A stretch of DNA of 7,049 bases from an uncultured Collinsella sp. (lineage in GTDB: Bacteria > Actinomycetota > Coriobacteriia > Coriobacteriales > Coriobacteriaceae), in the NCBI GenBank assembly GCA_900552155.1, contig URYU01000093.1:1-7049 (forward strand), in the 5' to 3' direction. The stretch's first letter is position 1. Each line of letters begins with the position of its first letter. The notes beneath the pieces are model-generated. The model was not told the origin of the DNA and did not search any database. It worked only from the letters and a program-made list of their open reading frames with translations. Positions 1-5,628 of this stretch are shown here, piece after piece. A program made the position numbers and the translations under genes.

Positions 1-25
1 TGCCAGACCACTTGGGCACTCCTGC
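1..25 (-). tRNA. Possible 5' end of a further tRNA, cut by the window edge
   Basis: Read on the minus strand from base 25, the sequence begins GCAGGAG, then TG, then CCCAAGTGGTCTGGCA. The AAGTGGT stretch looks like a tRNA D-loop, with A14 and the invariant GG, placed the right distance after a seven-base acceptor strand and U8. No terminator hairpin is visible between this point and tRNA-Gly, which would suit a co-transcribed tRNA pair. The D-stem pairing is imperfect and the anticodon lies outside the window, so identity cannot be given. It may be chance. Confidence 0.3.
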
Positions 26-59
26 GATCTTCTTGCGACTTTACGTCAGTGTTTTGCTG

Positions 60-135
60 TGGAGCGGACAACGGGACTCGAACCCGCGACCCCAACCTTG
101 GCAAGGTTGTGCTCTACCAACTGAGCCATGTCCGC
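60..135 (-). tRNA. tRNA-Gly (anticodon GCC)
   Basis: The minus strand gives a full cloverleaf of 76 bases including an encoded CCA. Acceptor arms GCGGACA (129-135) and TGTCCGC (64-70) pair perfectly. The discriminator is U (base 63), usual for bacterial glycine tRNAs, and CCA is at 60-62. The anticodon stem CAACC/GGTTG holds the loop TTGCCAA, so the anticodon is GCC (100-102), reading GGC and GGT. The T-arm has the usual GGTTCGAGTCC. A promoter lies directly upstream. Confidence 0.97.
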
Positions 136-147
136 TTGCGGGTTATT

Positions 148-193
148 AATTTACGCGAGTTGTCCAAAAGACGCAAGTACTTTTTTCAAAAAA
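148..193 (-). promoter_or_regulatory. Promoter of tRNA-Gly with AT-rich palindromic upstream element
   Basis: On the minus strand a -35 box TTGCGT (171-176) is followed after 17 bases by a -10 box TAAATT (148-153), placing transcription start a few bases before the tRNA. Immediately upstream of the -35 lies T6-G-A6 (181-193), then GTAC joined to the -35. The same arrangement precedes tRNA-Leu, so this is probably an UP-like element shared by tRNA promoters. Confidence 0.65.
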
Positions 194-216
194 CTTGTCT
201 GCCGCATGTTCTTAAT

Positions 217-242
217 AGCCAAACGCGCTAAAGCGATTGGCT
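217..242 (-). terminator. Weak hairpin at the 3' end of the HATPase gene
   Basis: AGCCAA and TTGGCT form a six-base stem around an inner CGC/GCG stem. It overlaps the HATPase stop codon. Downstream on the minus strand is TATTAAG, not a proper U-run, so it may stabilise the mRNA end or end transcription only weakly. Confidence 0.3.
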
Positions 243-639
243 AGGCACACGATTCCAGCGCTCCGCTAAACAGCTTCACCATCTGCACGCGCGTGCCGGC
301 GCCGTCCGTACGACGAGCAACCTCCACGTTATCGACGAGCATACGCATAAGCTTGATGCCACGGCCGCGTTCCTCGGATGCGACCGGTTCGCTCGTTTCG
401 TCGATAGAATAGCCGGCACCTCGATCAAGCACCTCAACCACAACGCGATCGCCATAGGCCTGAACCGTCAGGACGCACCCGATACCGCCCGCATGGTCAT
501 AGGCATTACCCAGCGCCTCCCCCGACGCCAATGCGACATCGTAGCGCTCGTCACGGCGCAACGGAAGCGATTCAAGGAGTTCGGCGATGCGATGTCGGTA
601 GTATGGAAGATTCTCGATACCCTGACGGACCTCAACGCT
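241..639 (-). CDS. RsbW/SpoIIAB-like anti-sigma serine kinase (HATPase), start uncertain
   Basis: This is a GHKL ATPase of the anti-sigma kinase type, which would bind a sigma factor and phosphorylate the STAS partner. Counting from base 639, the N-box is GEALGNAYDHA (about 40-50, with E41 and N45), the G1 box is DRGAG (72-76), the G2 glycine loop is GRGIKLM (92-98), and a TRVQMVK strand lies near the end. The frame is open from the codon right after the STAS stop (640-642), and the first helix YYRHRIAELLESLPL matches the family. Yet between 639 and 562 there is no ATG, GTG or TTG in frame. The first is TTG at 561, inside that helix, which would remove a needed segment. A GTG at 644-646 overlaps the STAS stop and has GGGGGAG upstream, but it lies in another frame that ends at TGA (632-634). 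A +1 shift at CGT-TGA would join it to this frame. The domain call is firm. The start and the intactness of the gene are not. Confidence 0.82.
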   Translation of the reverse strand, partial: SVEVRQGIENLPYYRHRIAELLESLPLRRDERYDVALASGEALGNAYDHAGGIGCVLTVQAYGDRVVVEVLDRGAGYSIDETSEPVASEERGRGIKLMRMLVDNVEVARRTDGAGTRVQMVKLFSGALESCA

Positions 640-987
640 CTAACACCAGCGAGGCAGCTCCCCCACCTGAATGGCAGGAATTGACTCCCGTGCCGGCCCC
701 ACGACATGAAGGATATCGACAAGACGAGCAATCTCCAAAAAGCGAACAACTTCACCTGATGCATTGACGAGCGAAAGCAGGCCTTCTCGCCTCATAAGCT
801 CACGAGCGCGCGTAAGCAGGAATGCCAAGCCCGTAGAATCGATAAAGCTAACAGCCTGACAGTTGATGACGACACGACGCACGCCGCGGCCAATCAAAGC
901 ATCCAACCGCCGACGCAGCGCAGGCACCGTGGCGATGTCGATATCGCCTGGTGGCGTCAAAACCGCTATGTCATTCCACTCATTCAT
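640..987 (-). CDS. STAS-domain anti-sigma factor antagonist (RsbV/SpoIIAA-like)
   Basis: A 115-residue single STAS domain. Family members are switched by phosphorylation of a serine: the kinase inactivates them, a PP2C phosphatase reactivates them, and the free form pulls the kinase off its sigma factor. The phosphorylation motif FIDSTGLAFLL is present with the likely target serine at residue 51 (DSTG). The N-terminal strand IAVLTPPGDIDIATVPALRRRL is typical. The ATG at 987 is chosen because the protein then starts just before the first STAS strand. An in-frame TTG at 1005 would add six residues and has no better ribosome site. The gene is preceded by 78 bases after the phosphatase stop and is followed immediately by the HATPase frame, so the three genes probably form one operon. 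Confidence 0.9.
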   Translation of the reverse strand: MNEWNDIAVLTPPGDIDIATVPALRRRLDALIGRGVRRVVINCQAVSFIDSTGLAFLLTRARELMRREGLLSLVNASGEVVRFLEIARLVDILHVVGPARESIPAIQVGELPRWC

Positions 988-1065
988 ACGACCATGGTTC
1001 CCCAAAAAAGCCCACTCGATGCATTCGTTTCCCCAACCGTACGGATTCAGCCCGCCCAGCGTCGT

Positions 1066-3411
1066 CTATGAACGACCCCGTAAAAACTCAAGGGAGACCA
1101 GCGCGATGTCATCGTTCAGCGCCGACTCGGTAAAGCGGTCAAGCTCGCCCAAGACCTTACCGCAGATCCCCGATACGCCCTCACCCGAGACAGAAAGCAA
1201 AAGGTCGCGAAGGCGTTGCTCGCCAAAGAAAGCACCCGAGCGATCGCGTGCTTCAATCGTTCCGTCGGTATACATAAATAGCATGTCACCAGGAGCGAAC
1301 GTAAACGTGCCCGTCTCGTACACCATGCTCTCTAAGGCACCGATCACGCCCGATTGGCACCCAAGGAGCTCCACTTCTCCCCCGCAGGTCTCGCCGCCGC
1401 CAAGCGGCGTCGACGACGGCCTAATGACCATAGTGGGAGGATGTCCCGCCGAGCAATAGGTAGCGCGGCCCGCCTTAAGATCGATCTTGGCGATAAACGC
1501 CGTCACAAACGTCTCGACCCTCGAAAAGCCCATGAGCATGCTATTGAGCGAGCGTGCCATACGGGCAGGCCCCGCACCCTCCCAGGCATAGGCCGTCAGC
1601 GCCGTCTTGACAAGCGCCGACATCGACGCCGCCTCGATTCCCTTGCCGGATACATCACCCAAAATCATAACGGCGCAATCGTCGGGAAGTCGGACAAGCG
1701 TATAGAAGTCACCACCGACCAACGCAGAATTCGTTGCCGATAGGTATACCGAATCGGTTGCAATGCCCGGAACGTCACCAAGCGAATTTCTCATGCCAAT
1801 CTGAAGCGTCTGAGCGATATGACGCTCCTCGCGCTTTTGAGATTCGCCTTCATAAATCAGCTCAAAGTCATGCGCCAGATGCACCAGGTAGTCGTATTCA
1901 AGGTCGTCAATTGGTTCTTGGCTGCCATCACGGAGCAGCAAAGCGCGCCTCGTCGGCCCCTTGGCAACGTCGGCGGGAACGATTGCATCGTTGTTCCGCT
2001 GACCGCCGCCCTCCGAGCGAACGCGTCCCGCCTCGAAGCCGGAATCGACATAGAGGCCCTGGCACGGCAGGCCATGAGCCCTCAACCATCCGCCCATAGG
2101 CATGGATTCGTCGACGCGGGTCAAGCGCACATGCTTAAGATCATCAGCACTCGCACCGCCCAGCACCGACTGCCCAAAACCATCGGAAGCGACCCCCAAA
2201 CGCGCAGCCGGTGCGGTGGTGGAAAAGAAGAGCGACTCAGGGTCTCCCGGCAGCGCCACGCGACTGCCGCCCTCAAAATCGATGACATAGGTGTCAAGAC
2301 TCGCGTCATATTCCACGGGGCAGAAATGACAATTGAGCACCGTGCAGATTTCCGTCGACACCGCTCGCGAAGCGGCAACGGGATCATCGAGATAGGTAAA
2401 CAGTTCATCGCGCAGCAAATTGAGTGAGCGGCCGAGCTCCGCCGTGCGGCGCGAACGTAAGCTCGACGCCATGCCGACAAGCTGAATAGACAGGTAATCG
2501 CAGATGACCTCGAGTACGTTAACGTCATAGGCAAGTGGCGCCTGGGGACGTTTCCAGCCAACTTCCAACACGCCAAGGACCTGCGTGCCGTAAAACACGG
2601 GAAGACAGATCTCGCTGCGATACGGGGGCATATCTTGCACGCGCAGCAGGTGCTTAGAACGATTGTCCAAATCCATGAACATGCCCGAAGCAACCCGGTC
2701 GCCCTCAAGGTCCTGCTGAATCGACAGGCGACAGGCACGCGACTCGCGAAGCACGTAGGTCGGAATGCCCGCGCCGTACGGCATAAACTCGGGCAGATAG
2801 CTGTCCTCAAGCTCCTTAGAAACACCGCGGAGCTTAAAGCCGCCACTCTCGGAAAAATAGATAGCCGCACCGGAGGCATCGAGCGTTCCAACGAGCTGAT
2901 TCAAAACGGTATCGAGCAAGCTGGGGAGCTCATCGGAGCCCACAGTACTCATAATGACCGAAAGGGTGCCCGAAAGGCGTTTATTCGCCACCCTAAGCTC
3001 CGATAGCGCGCGTTTGAGCTGACGATCGTGGGAATACTGCTCTTCGATGCTGTGAAGCGCCACCAGGACACGCGGTGCACGACGTCCAAAGATACGCGGA
3101 GGCGTAACGGAGCCCGCGCGAACCAAGACGGGAATAAAAGACCCGTCGCTCAGCTTGAGCATCAGCTCGCTCTCGGAGCCATCGGTCTCAAACGGCAGAC
3201 GATGTTCGGTCGCGCGCTCAAAGGCAGACGAGTACAGAACGTCTTTGACATCACCGCCGATGACGTCAGCGCGTTCCTCGCACATCAGGTCTAGCAAACG
3301 ATTATTCACATGCAGAATGGTTCCGTCGAGCTCACAGATGATGACAGCATCGCTCGTGATCTCGACCAGTTGGGCAACGTCTGCCCACTCGTTGCGCTCA
3401 AGCGTTTCCAT
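1066..3411 (-). CDS. PAS-GAF-PP2C (SpoIIE/RsbU-type) serine phosphatase
   Basis: A 781-residue soluble sensor phosphatase that probably dephosphorylates the neighbouring STAS protein in response to a signal. An N-terminal PAS domain spans about 10-120 (ITSDAVIICELDGTILHVNNRLL). A helical linker follows at 122-150, then a GAF domain at about 155-312 (SEICLPVFYGTQVLGVLEVGW). A weaker GAF-like region spans about 320-520 and contains CHFC (361-364). A linker (REERHIAQTLQ) leads to the phosphatase at about 540-781. The phosphatase metal motifs are all present: VGGDFY (565-570), GDVSGKG (from 585), AGHPP (from 655), YTDG (714-717) and DD (767-768). No membrane segment is seen. The ATG at 3411 is preferred because GTGAGG sits six bases upstream. 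A GTG at 3423 would add four residues but has no clear ribosome site. The ligand sensed cannot be read from the sequence. Confidence 0.93.
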   Translation of the reverse strand: METLERNEWADVAQLVEITSDAVIICELDGTILHVNNRLLDLMCEERADVIGGDVKDVLYSSAFERATEHRLPFETDGSESELMLKLSDGSFIPVLVRAGSVTPPRIFGRRAPRVLVALHSIEEQYSHDRQLKRALSELRVANKRLSGTLSVIMSTVGSDELPSLLDTVLNQLVGTLDASGAAIYFSESGGFKLRGVSKELEDSYLPEFMPYGAGIPTYVLRESRACRLSIQQDLEGDRVASGMFMDLDNRSKHLLRVQDMPPYRSEICLPVFYGTQVLGVLEVGWKRPQAPLAYDVNVLEVICDYLSIQLVGMASSLRSRRTAELGRSLNLLRDELFTYLDDPVAASRAVSTEICTVLNCHFCPVEYDASLDTYVIDFEGGSRVALPGDPESLFFSTTAPAARLGVASDGFGQSVLGGASADDLKHVRLTRVDESMPMGGWLRAHGLPCQGLYVDSGFEAGRVRSEGGGQRNNDAIVPADVAKGPTRRALLLRDGSQEPIDDLEYDYLVHLAHDFELIYEGESQKREERHIAQTLQIGMRNSLGDVPGIATDSVYLSATNSALVGGDFYTLVRLPDDCAVMILGDVSGKGIEAASMSALVKTALTAYAWEGAGPARMARSLNSMLMGFSRVETFVTAFIAKIDLKAGRATYCSAGHPPTMVIRPSSTPLGGGETCGGEVELLGCQSGVIGALESMVYETGTFTFAPGDMLFMYTDGTIEARDRSGAFFGEQRLRDLLLSVSGEGVSGICGKVLGELDRFTESALNDDIALVSLEFLRGRS

Positions 3412-3437
3412 CGTGGACCTCACCGTCTATCGGTAAC

Positions 3438-3460
3438 AAAAAAGCCTCCGAAGAGGCTTC
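3438..3460 (-). terminator. Intrinsic terminator after tRNA-Leu
   Basis: On the minus strand AAGCCTC, TTCG, GAGGCTT form a seven-base stem closed by a stable UUCG tetraloop, followed by a run of six T. It sits 10 bases past the tRNA-Leu CCA end and only 26 bases before the phosphatase start codon, so it ends the tRNA transcript and may work as a leaky attenuator for the operon below. Confidence 0.9.
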
Positions 3461-3470
3461 TCAAATGCGA

Positions 3471-3560
3471 TGGTGTCGGAGGCGGGACTTGAACCCGCAT
3501 GACCAAAAAGCGGTCACTAGCACCTCAAGCTAGCGCGTCTGCCAATTCCGCCACTCCGAC
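3471..3560 (-). tRNA. tRNA-Leu (anticodon GAG)
   Basis: The minus strand gives a 90-base class II tRNA with encoded CCA (3471-3473) and discriminator A (3474). Acceptor arms GTCGGAG and CTCCGAC pair perfectly. The D-arm is TGGCGGAATTGGCAGACGCG, the usual leucine form. The anticodon loop TTGAGGT sits in a GCTAGC-type stem and gives anticodon GAG, reading CTC and CTT. A long variable arm (TGACCGCTTTTTGGTCA) and T-arm GGTTCAAGTCC complete it. Confidence 0.97.
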
Positions 3561-3617
3561 ATGCTATGTTGTTGATTCGCAGTTCGTTTTGTTGGACCCG
3601 CGCGTTCAACGAGGAAG

Positions 3618-3666
3618 ATAATAACCTATGATTCGAGAGCTGTGCAAGCACTTTTTTGAAAAAAGT
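3618..3666 (-). promoter_or_regulatory. Promoter of tRNA-Leu with T6-C-A6 upstream palindrome
   Basis: On the minus strand the -35 box is TTGCAC (3642-3647), the spacer is 18 bases and the -10 box is TATTAT (3618-3623), giving a leader of about 50 bases before the tRNA. Next to the -35, ACTTTTTTCAAAAAAGT (3650-3666) is a perfect 17-base palindrome about its centre. The tRNA-Gly promoter carries almost the same element in the same place. Confidence 0.75.
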
Positions 3667-3704
3667 TTACGAATTTGTAAATGCGCAGGTAGACGGACCT
3701 GTTC

Positions 3705-3829
3705 GGGCCGGAATGAGGTTGCTTTCCAACGCGTCCTCGGGCATGCGGCATTATTTTGATCCGCGCTTCGCGCTACAAAATAATGCCGCCCCCTGCGGAA
3801 TGCGTTGGAAAGCAACCTCATTCCGGCCC
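3705..3829. repeat. 125-base nested inverted repeat
   Basis: The outer arms (3705-3732 and 3802-3829) are perfect 28-base inverted repeats beginning GGGCCGGAATGAGG. Inside is a second perfect 14-base pair, GCGGCATTATTTTG (3745-3758) with its complement at 3776-3789. At the tip a GCGC/GCGC hairpin closes the structure. There is no run of T after either end, so it is not a standard terminator. No flanking direct repeat is evident. It could be a non-autonomous mobile palindrome or a genome-wide intergenic repeat. Confidence 0.85.
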
Positions 3830-3890
3830 TAGGAGTAGGTACTCCGGGCACAGTTCTCAAACATGTTCTGGGGGCTGATGCAAATTTAGT

Positions 3891-3945
3891 GGCTCGGCTT
3901 TGCCGAGCCCTTATATAAGGAGGCCGGAGCTAGAGCTCCGGCCTC
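3891..3945. repeat. Three consecutive perfect palindromes
   Basis: GGCTCGGC-TTT-GCCGAGCC (3891-3909) is followed by CCTTATATAAGG (3909-3920) and then by GAGGCCGGAGCT-AG-AGCTCCGGCCTC (3920-3945). All arms are perfect. The hairpins resemble terminator stems, but no T-run follows on either strand. The role is unknown. Confidence 0.75.
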
Positions 3946-4036
3946 ACTCAATTTCTTATTAGATAAAGTGAGCGATCGAGGAATCGCACTCCCCTGCCGA
4001 GTTACCGAAGGGCCCGCCCTAGTGTTACTTTTCAGA

Positions 4037-4050
4037 ACATTCCGCACTGA
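4037..4050 (+). other. Left junction of the IS110 element: target half-site, core GC, right-donor start
   Basis: ACATTCC (4037-4043) is the proposed left target flank, GC (4044-4045) the core, and ACTGA (4046-4050) the first bases of the element. ACATTCCGC recurs exactly inside the bridge RNA (4134-4142), and CACTGA (4045-4050) is complementary to TCAGTG there (4275-4280). These matches, not terminal repeats, define the end. IS110 elements lack ordinary terminal inverted repeats. Confidence 0.75.
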
Positions 4051-4056
4051 TATTTT
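4048..4056 (+). promoter_or_regulatory. Extended -10 promoter element for the bridge RNA
   Basis: TGATATTTT has the extended -10 form (TG, one base, TATTTT) just inside the left end, so transcription would begin near 4063, seven bases before the first stem of the RNA. In the excised circle, TTGCCA (5606-5611) from the right end would sit upstream with a spacer of only 14 bases, which is short. A junction promoter is therefore possible but weak. Confidence 0.4.
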
Positions 4057-4062
4057 CTGTAT

Positions 4063-4305
4063 TGAAGACGTCGATGATGCACCCGTATACCATTGGCGTC
4101 GACACCATCAGATGCGGACCGCGCGGTGACCCCACATTCCGCTGGCGCCCACAGGGCTGCCCTCGTTTCCTGACATGTCCCGCGCGGGCCGCGGCGAGCC
4201 GAGACCGCCGCATGACCTAATAGGAGCATGGAGCGATACCGCGGACCCGAACAACCGCATTCTATCGCGCCCCGTCAGTGTGCCGTCTGCCCGGTCCAGG
4301 CGAGC
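4063..4305 (+). ncRNA. IS110 bridge RNA with readable target and donor guides
   Basis: This guide RNA would bring the element's donor junction and the target together for the recombinase. The fold has three parts. A 5' stem-loop is at 4070-4103 (GTCGATG with CGTCGAC). The target-binding loop is closed by 4114-4126 with 4180-4192 (CCGCGCGG on both sides). Its 5' strand holds the left target guide ACATTCCGC (4134-4142), a hairpin follows at 4144-4161, and its 3' strand holds the right target guide TCCTGAC (4168-4174). The donor-binding loop is closed by GCC-GACC (4198-4206) with GGTC-GGC (4293-4301). It holds the left donor guide AATAGGAGC (4219-4227), a hairpin 4233-4268 (GCGATA/TATCGC with inner GCGG/CCGC), and the right donor guide TCAGTG (4275-4280). 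The order target then donor agrees with IS621. Both left guides are nine bases and end in the core. RNA ends are estimates. Confidence 0.8.
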
Positions 4306-4326
4306 ACGGAAAGAACGGAGCGAGAC

Positions 4327-5616
4327 ATGAGAGCCGAATCGACACCCGGCGCCCGCGGGCCGGTCTTCTGCGGGGTCGACACCCACGCCGACTCGCACTG
4401 GCTGTGCGTCCTGGACTGGAGGGGCCGCAGGGTCCTGTCCCGCCGGTTCCCCGCCGACGCGGCGGGATACGAGGCGCTCGCCGGGGCGATCGCGGCGGCC
4501 GGGGAGCCGGCCTGCGTCGCGATGGAGGGGACGTCGTCCTACGGGGCGGGCCTCACCAGGCACCTCGCGTCGCTGGGGATGCCCGTGCGCGAGGCGCTCT
4601 CCCCGGCGAGGATGCAGAGGAGGCGCCCGGGGCAGGGAAAGTGCGACGAGGCGGACGCGGAGAGGGCCGCCCGCGCGGCGATGTCCGGCTCAAGGCTCGG
4701 GACCCCCAAGAGCCAGGACGGGTGGGTCGACGGGGTGCGCTGCATGCTCGCGGCGCGCTCCGGGGCGGTGAAGGCGCGGACCTCGGCGATCAACACCGCG
4801 AGGTCGCTGCTCACCACCGCGCCGGAGGGGCTCAGGTCGAGGTTCCGCGGCATGGGAGGGCCGAGGCTGATGGAGGAGCTCCCCTCCGTGCGCGCCGAGG
4901 GCGCGCTGGGCGCCGCGCTCGGCGCGCTGGCGGACCTGTGGGCGGCGGCGCGCGACGCGGCGCGCGACATGGAGCTCGCGATCGAGGCGTCCCTGGAGGA
5001 GAACTGCCCCGCGCTGCTGGCGATGTACGGGTGCGGGCCCGTGAGCGCGGCCAAGCTCGCGGTCGCGGCCGGGGACAACCCGGGCAGGCTGCGCTCCGAG
5101 GCGTCGTTCGCGGCGATATGCGGCGCCTGCCCCATCCCCGCCTCGAGCGGCAAGACCGTGAGGCACAGGCTCAACAGGGGCGGCGACCGGCAGGCGAACA
5201 GCGCGCTGCACGAGATCGCGAGGCAGAGGGTCATGCGCGACCCCGAGACCGCCGAGTACGCCGAGAGGGCCAGGGGGCGGGGGAAGAGCGACAGGGAGGT
5301 CATGAGGTGCCTCAAGCGCTACGTGGCCAGGGAGGCGTACCGGGCGCTGATGCGCCCGCACGAGATCAGGAGGCCCGAGGACGCCTCGGGGCTCGTGGCG
5401 GCCAGGCGCGCGGCGAAGGTCAGCCAGGTGAGGGCGGCGTCCATACTGGGCACCAGCGAGAAGTACATCTCGATGCTGGAGAGGGGCCAAAGGGAGCTCA
5501 AGCCCATAAGGAGGGCCTACGAGGCATGGGTCGAGGCCGGACTTCCGCTCGATTGGGACAGGCAAGCCTTCGAGGCCGAGCGCAAAATGGATTCTAAAAA
5601 ACACCTTGCCAAATAG
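4327..5616 (+). CDS. IS110-family DEDD recombinase with C-terminal XRE-like HTH
   Basis: A 429-residue bridge-RNA-guided recombinase. The RuvC-like N-terminal domain has the acidic set D18 (GVDTHADSHW), E67 (AMEGTSSYG), D107 and D110 (KCDEADAER). A helical coiled region spans about 140-225. The Tnp domain follows (about 230-340, YGCGPVSAAKLA) with the conserved PASSGKTVRHRLNRGGDRQAN, which holds the expected catalytic serine (273 or 274). Residues about 355-405 (SQVRAASILGTSEKYISMLERGQR) look like a Cro/C1-type helix-turn-helix, an addition not usual for the family. The ATG at 4327 is chosen because GGAG lies six bases upstream and the protein then begins just before the first catalytic strand. 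An in-frame ATG at 4228 lies in the bridge RNA, and its apparent AGGAG is the donor guide. The TAG stop is inside the right donor half-site. Confidence 0.93.
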   Translation: MRAESTPGARGPVFCGVDTHADSHWLCVLDWRGRRVLSRRFPADAAGYEALAGAIAAAGEPACVAMEGTSSYGAGLTRHLASLGMPVREALSPARMQRRRPGQGKCDEADAERAARAAMSGSRLGTPKSQDGWVDGVRCMLAARSGAVKARTSAINTARSLLTTAPEGLRSRFRGMGGPRLMEELPSVRAEGALGAALGALADLWAAARDAARDMELAIEASLEENCPALLAMYGCGPVSAAKLAVAAGDNPGRLRSEASFAAICGACPIPASSGKTVRHRLNRGGDRQANSALHEIARQRVMRDPETAEYAERARGRGKSDREVMRCLKRYVAREAYRALMRPHEIRRPEDASGLVAARRAAKVSQVRAASILGTSEKYISMLERGQRELKPIRRAYEAWVEAGLPLDWDRQAFEAERKMDSKKHLAK

Positions 5617-5627
5617 GAGCGTCAGGA
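5612..5627 (+). other. Right junction of the IS110 element: left donor, core GC, right target
   Basis: AATAGGA (5612-5618), GC (5619-5620) and GTCAGGA (5621-5627) are read as the element's last bases, the core and the right target flank. AATAGGAGC recurs exactly at 4219-4227, and GTCAGGA is the exact complement of TCCTGAC at 4168-4174. The core GC equals that of the left junction. Confidence 0.75.
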
Positions 5628-5628
5628 C

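Larger units (their letters stand above)
3561..4043. other. Gene-free interval rich in palindromes
   Basis: No convincing gene is seen in these 483 bases on either strand. They hold the tRNA-Leu leader and promoter, a long inverted repeat, a smaller GGAGT/ACTCC hairpin (3832-3845), a group of three palindromes (3891-3945), a GCGAT/ATCGC hairpin near 3971-3987, and finally the left target half-site of the IS110 element. An 84-codon minus-strand frame (3606-3860) runs through the hairpin arms and is judged spurious. Confidence 0.6.
4046..5620 (+). mobile_element. IS110-family insertion sequence with bridge RNA in its left end
   Basis: About 1,575 bases counting one core copy. It has a roughly 280-base structured left end, one DEDD recombinase gene, and almost no right non-coding end, since the stop codon lies inside the donor half-site. 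The ends were set from guide matches of the bridge RNA. Left is ACATTCC-GC-ACTGAT and right is AATAGGA-GC-GTCAGGA, so the empty site should read ACATTCC-GC-GTCAGGA and the circle junction AATAGGA-GC-ACTGAT. The coding part is far more GC-rich than its neighbours, with most third codon positions G or C, which points to horizontal arrival. The layout matches the IS110 subgroup, with the RNA upstream of the gene, rather than IS1111. It lies against the transcription direction of all neighbours, in a gene-free gap, and interrupts no visible gene. Confidence 0.85.

Noticed and set aside
640..642. Read-through of TAG to make a STAS-HATPase fusion
   Set aside because: TAG is used as a normal stop for the two other genes of the same operon, and an overlapping GTG start with a ribosome site offers a better explanation when combined with a frameshift.
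863..3294. Many plus-strand frames across the phosphatase and STAS genes
   Set aside because: They are complements of well-supported minus-strand genes with clear domain motifs, and none has a credible domain or ribosome site.
3606..3860. 84-codon minus-strand frame
   Set aside because: It runs through both arms of the long palindrome and overlaps the promoter. It has no ribosome site or recognisable domain.
3966..4020. tRNA-like T-arm on the minus strand (GGGGA-GTGCGAT-TCCTC)
   Set aside because: No matching acceptor, anticodon or D-arm is found upstream. Only a simple GCGAT/ATCGC hairpin is supported.
3061..4160. CRISPR array or tandem repeats
   Set aside because: The repeats seen are inverted, not regularly spaced direct repeats with spacers.
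4228..4326. N-terminal extension of the recombinase from ATG 4228
   Set aside because: The AGGAG before it is only one base from the ATG and belongs to the donor guide of the bridge RNA. The extra residues are not like the family, and ATG 4327 has a well-spaced GGAG.
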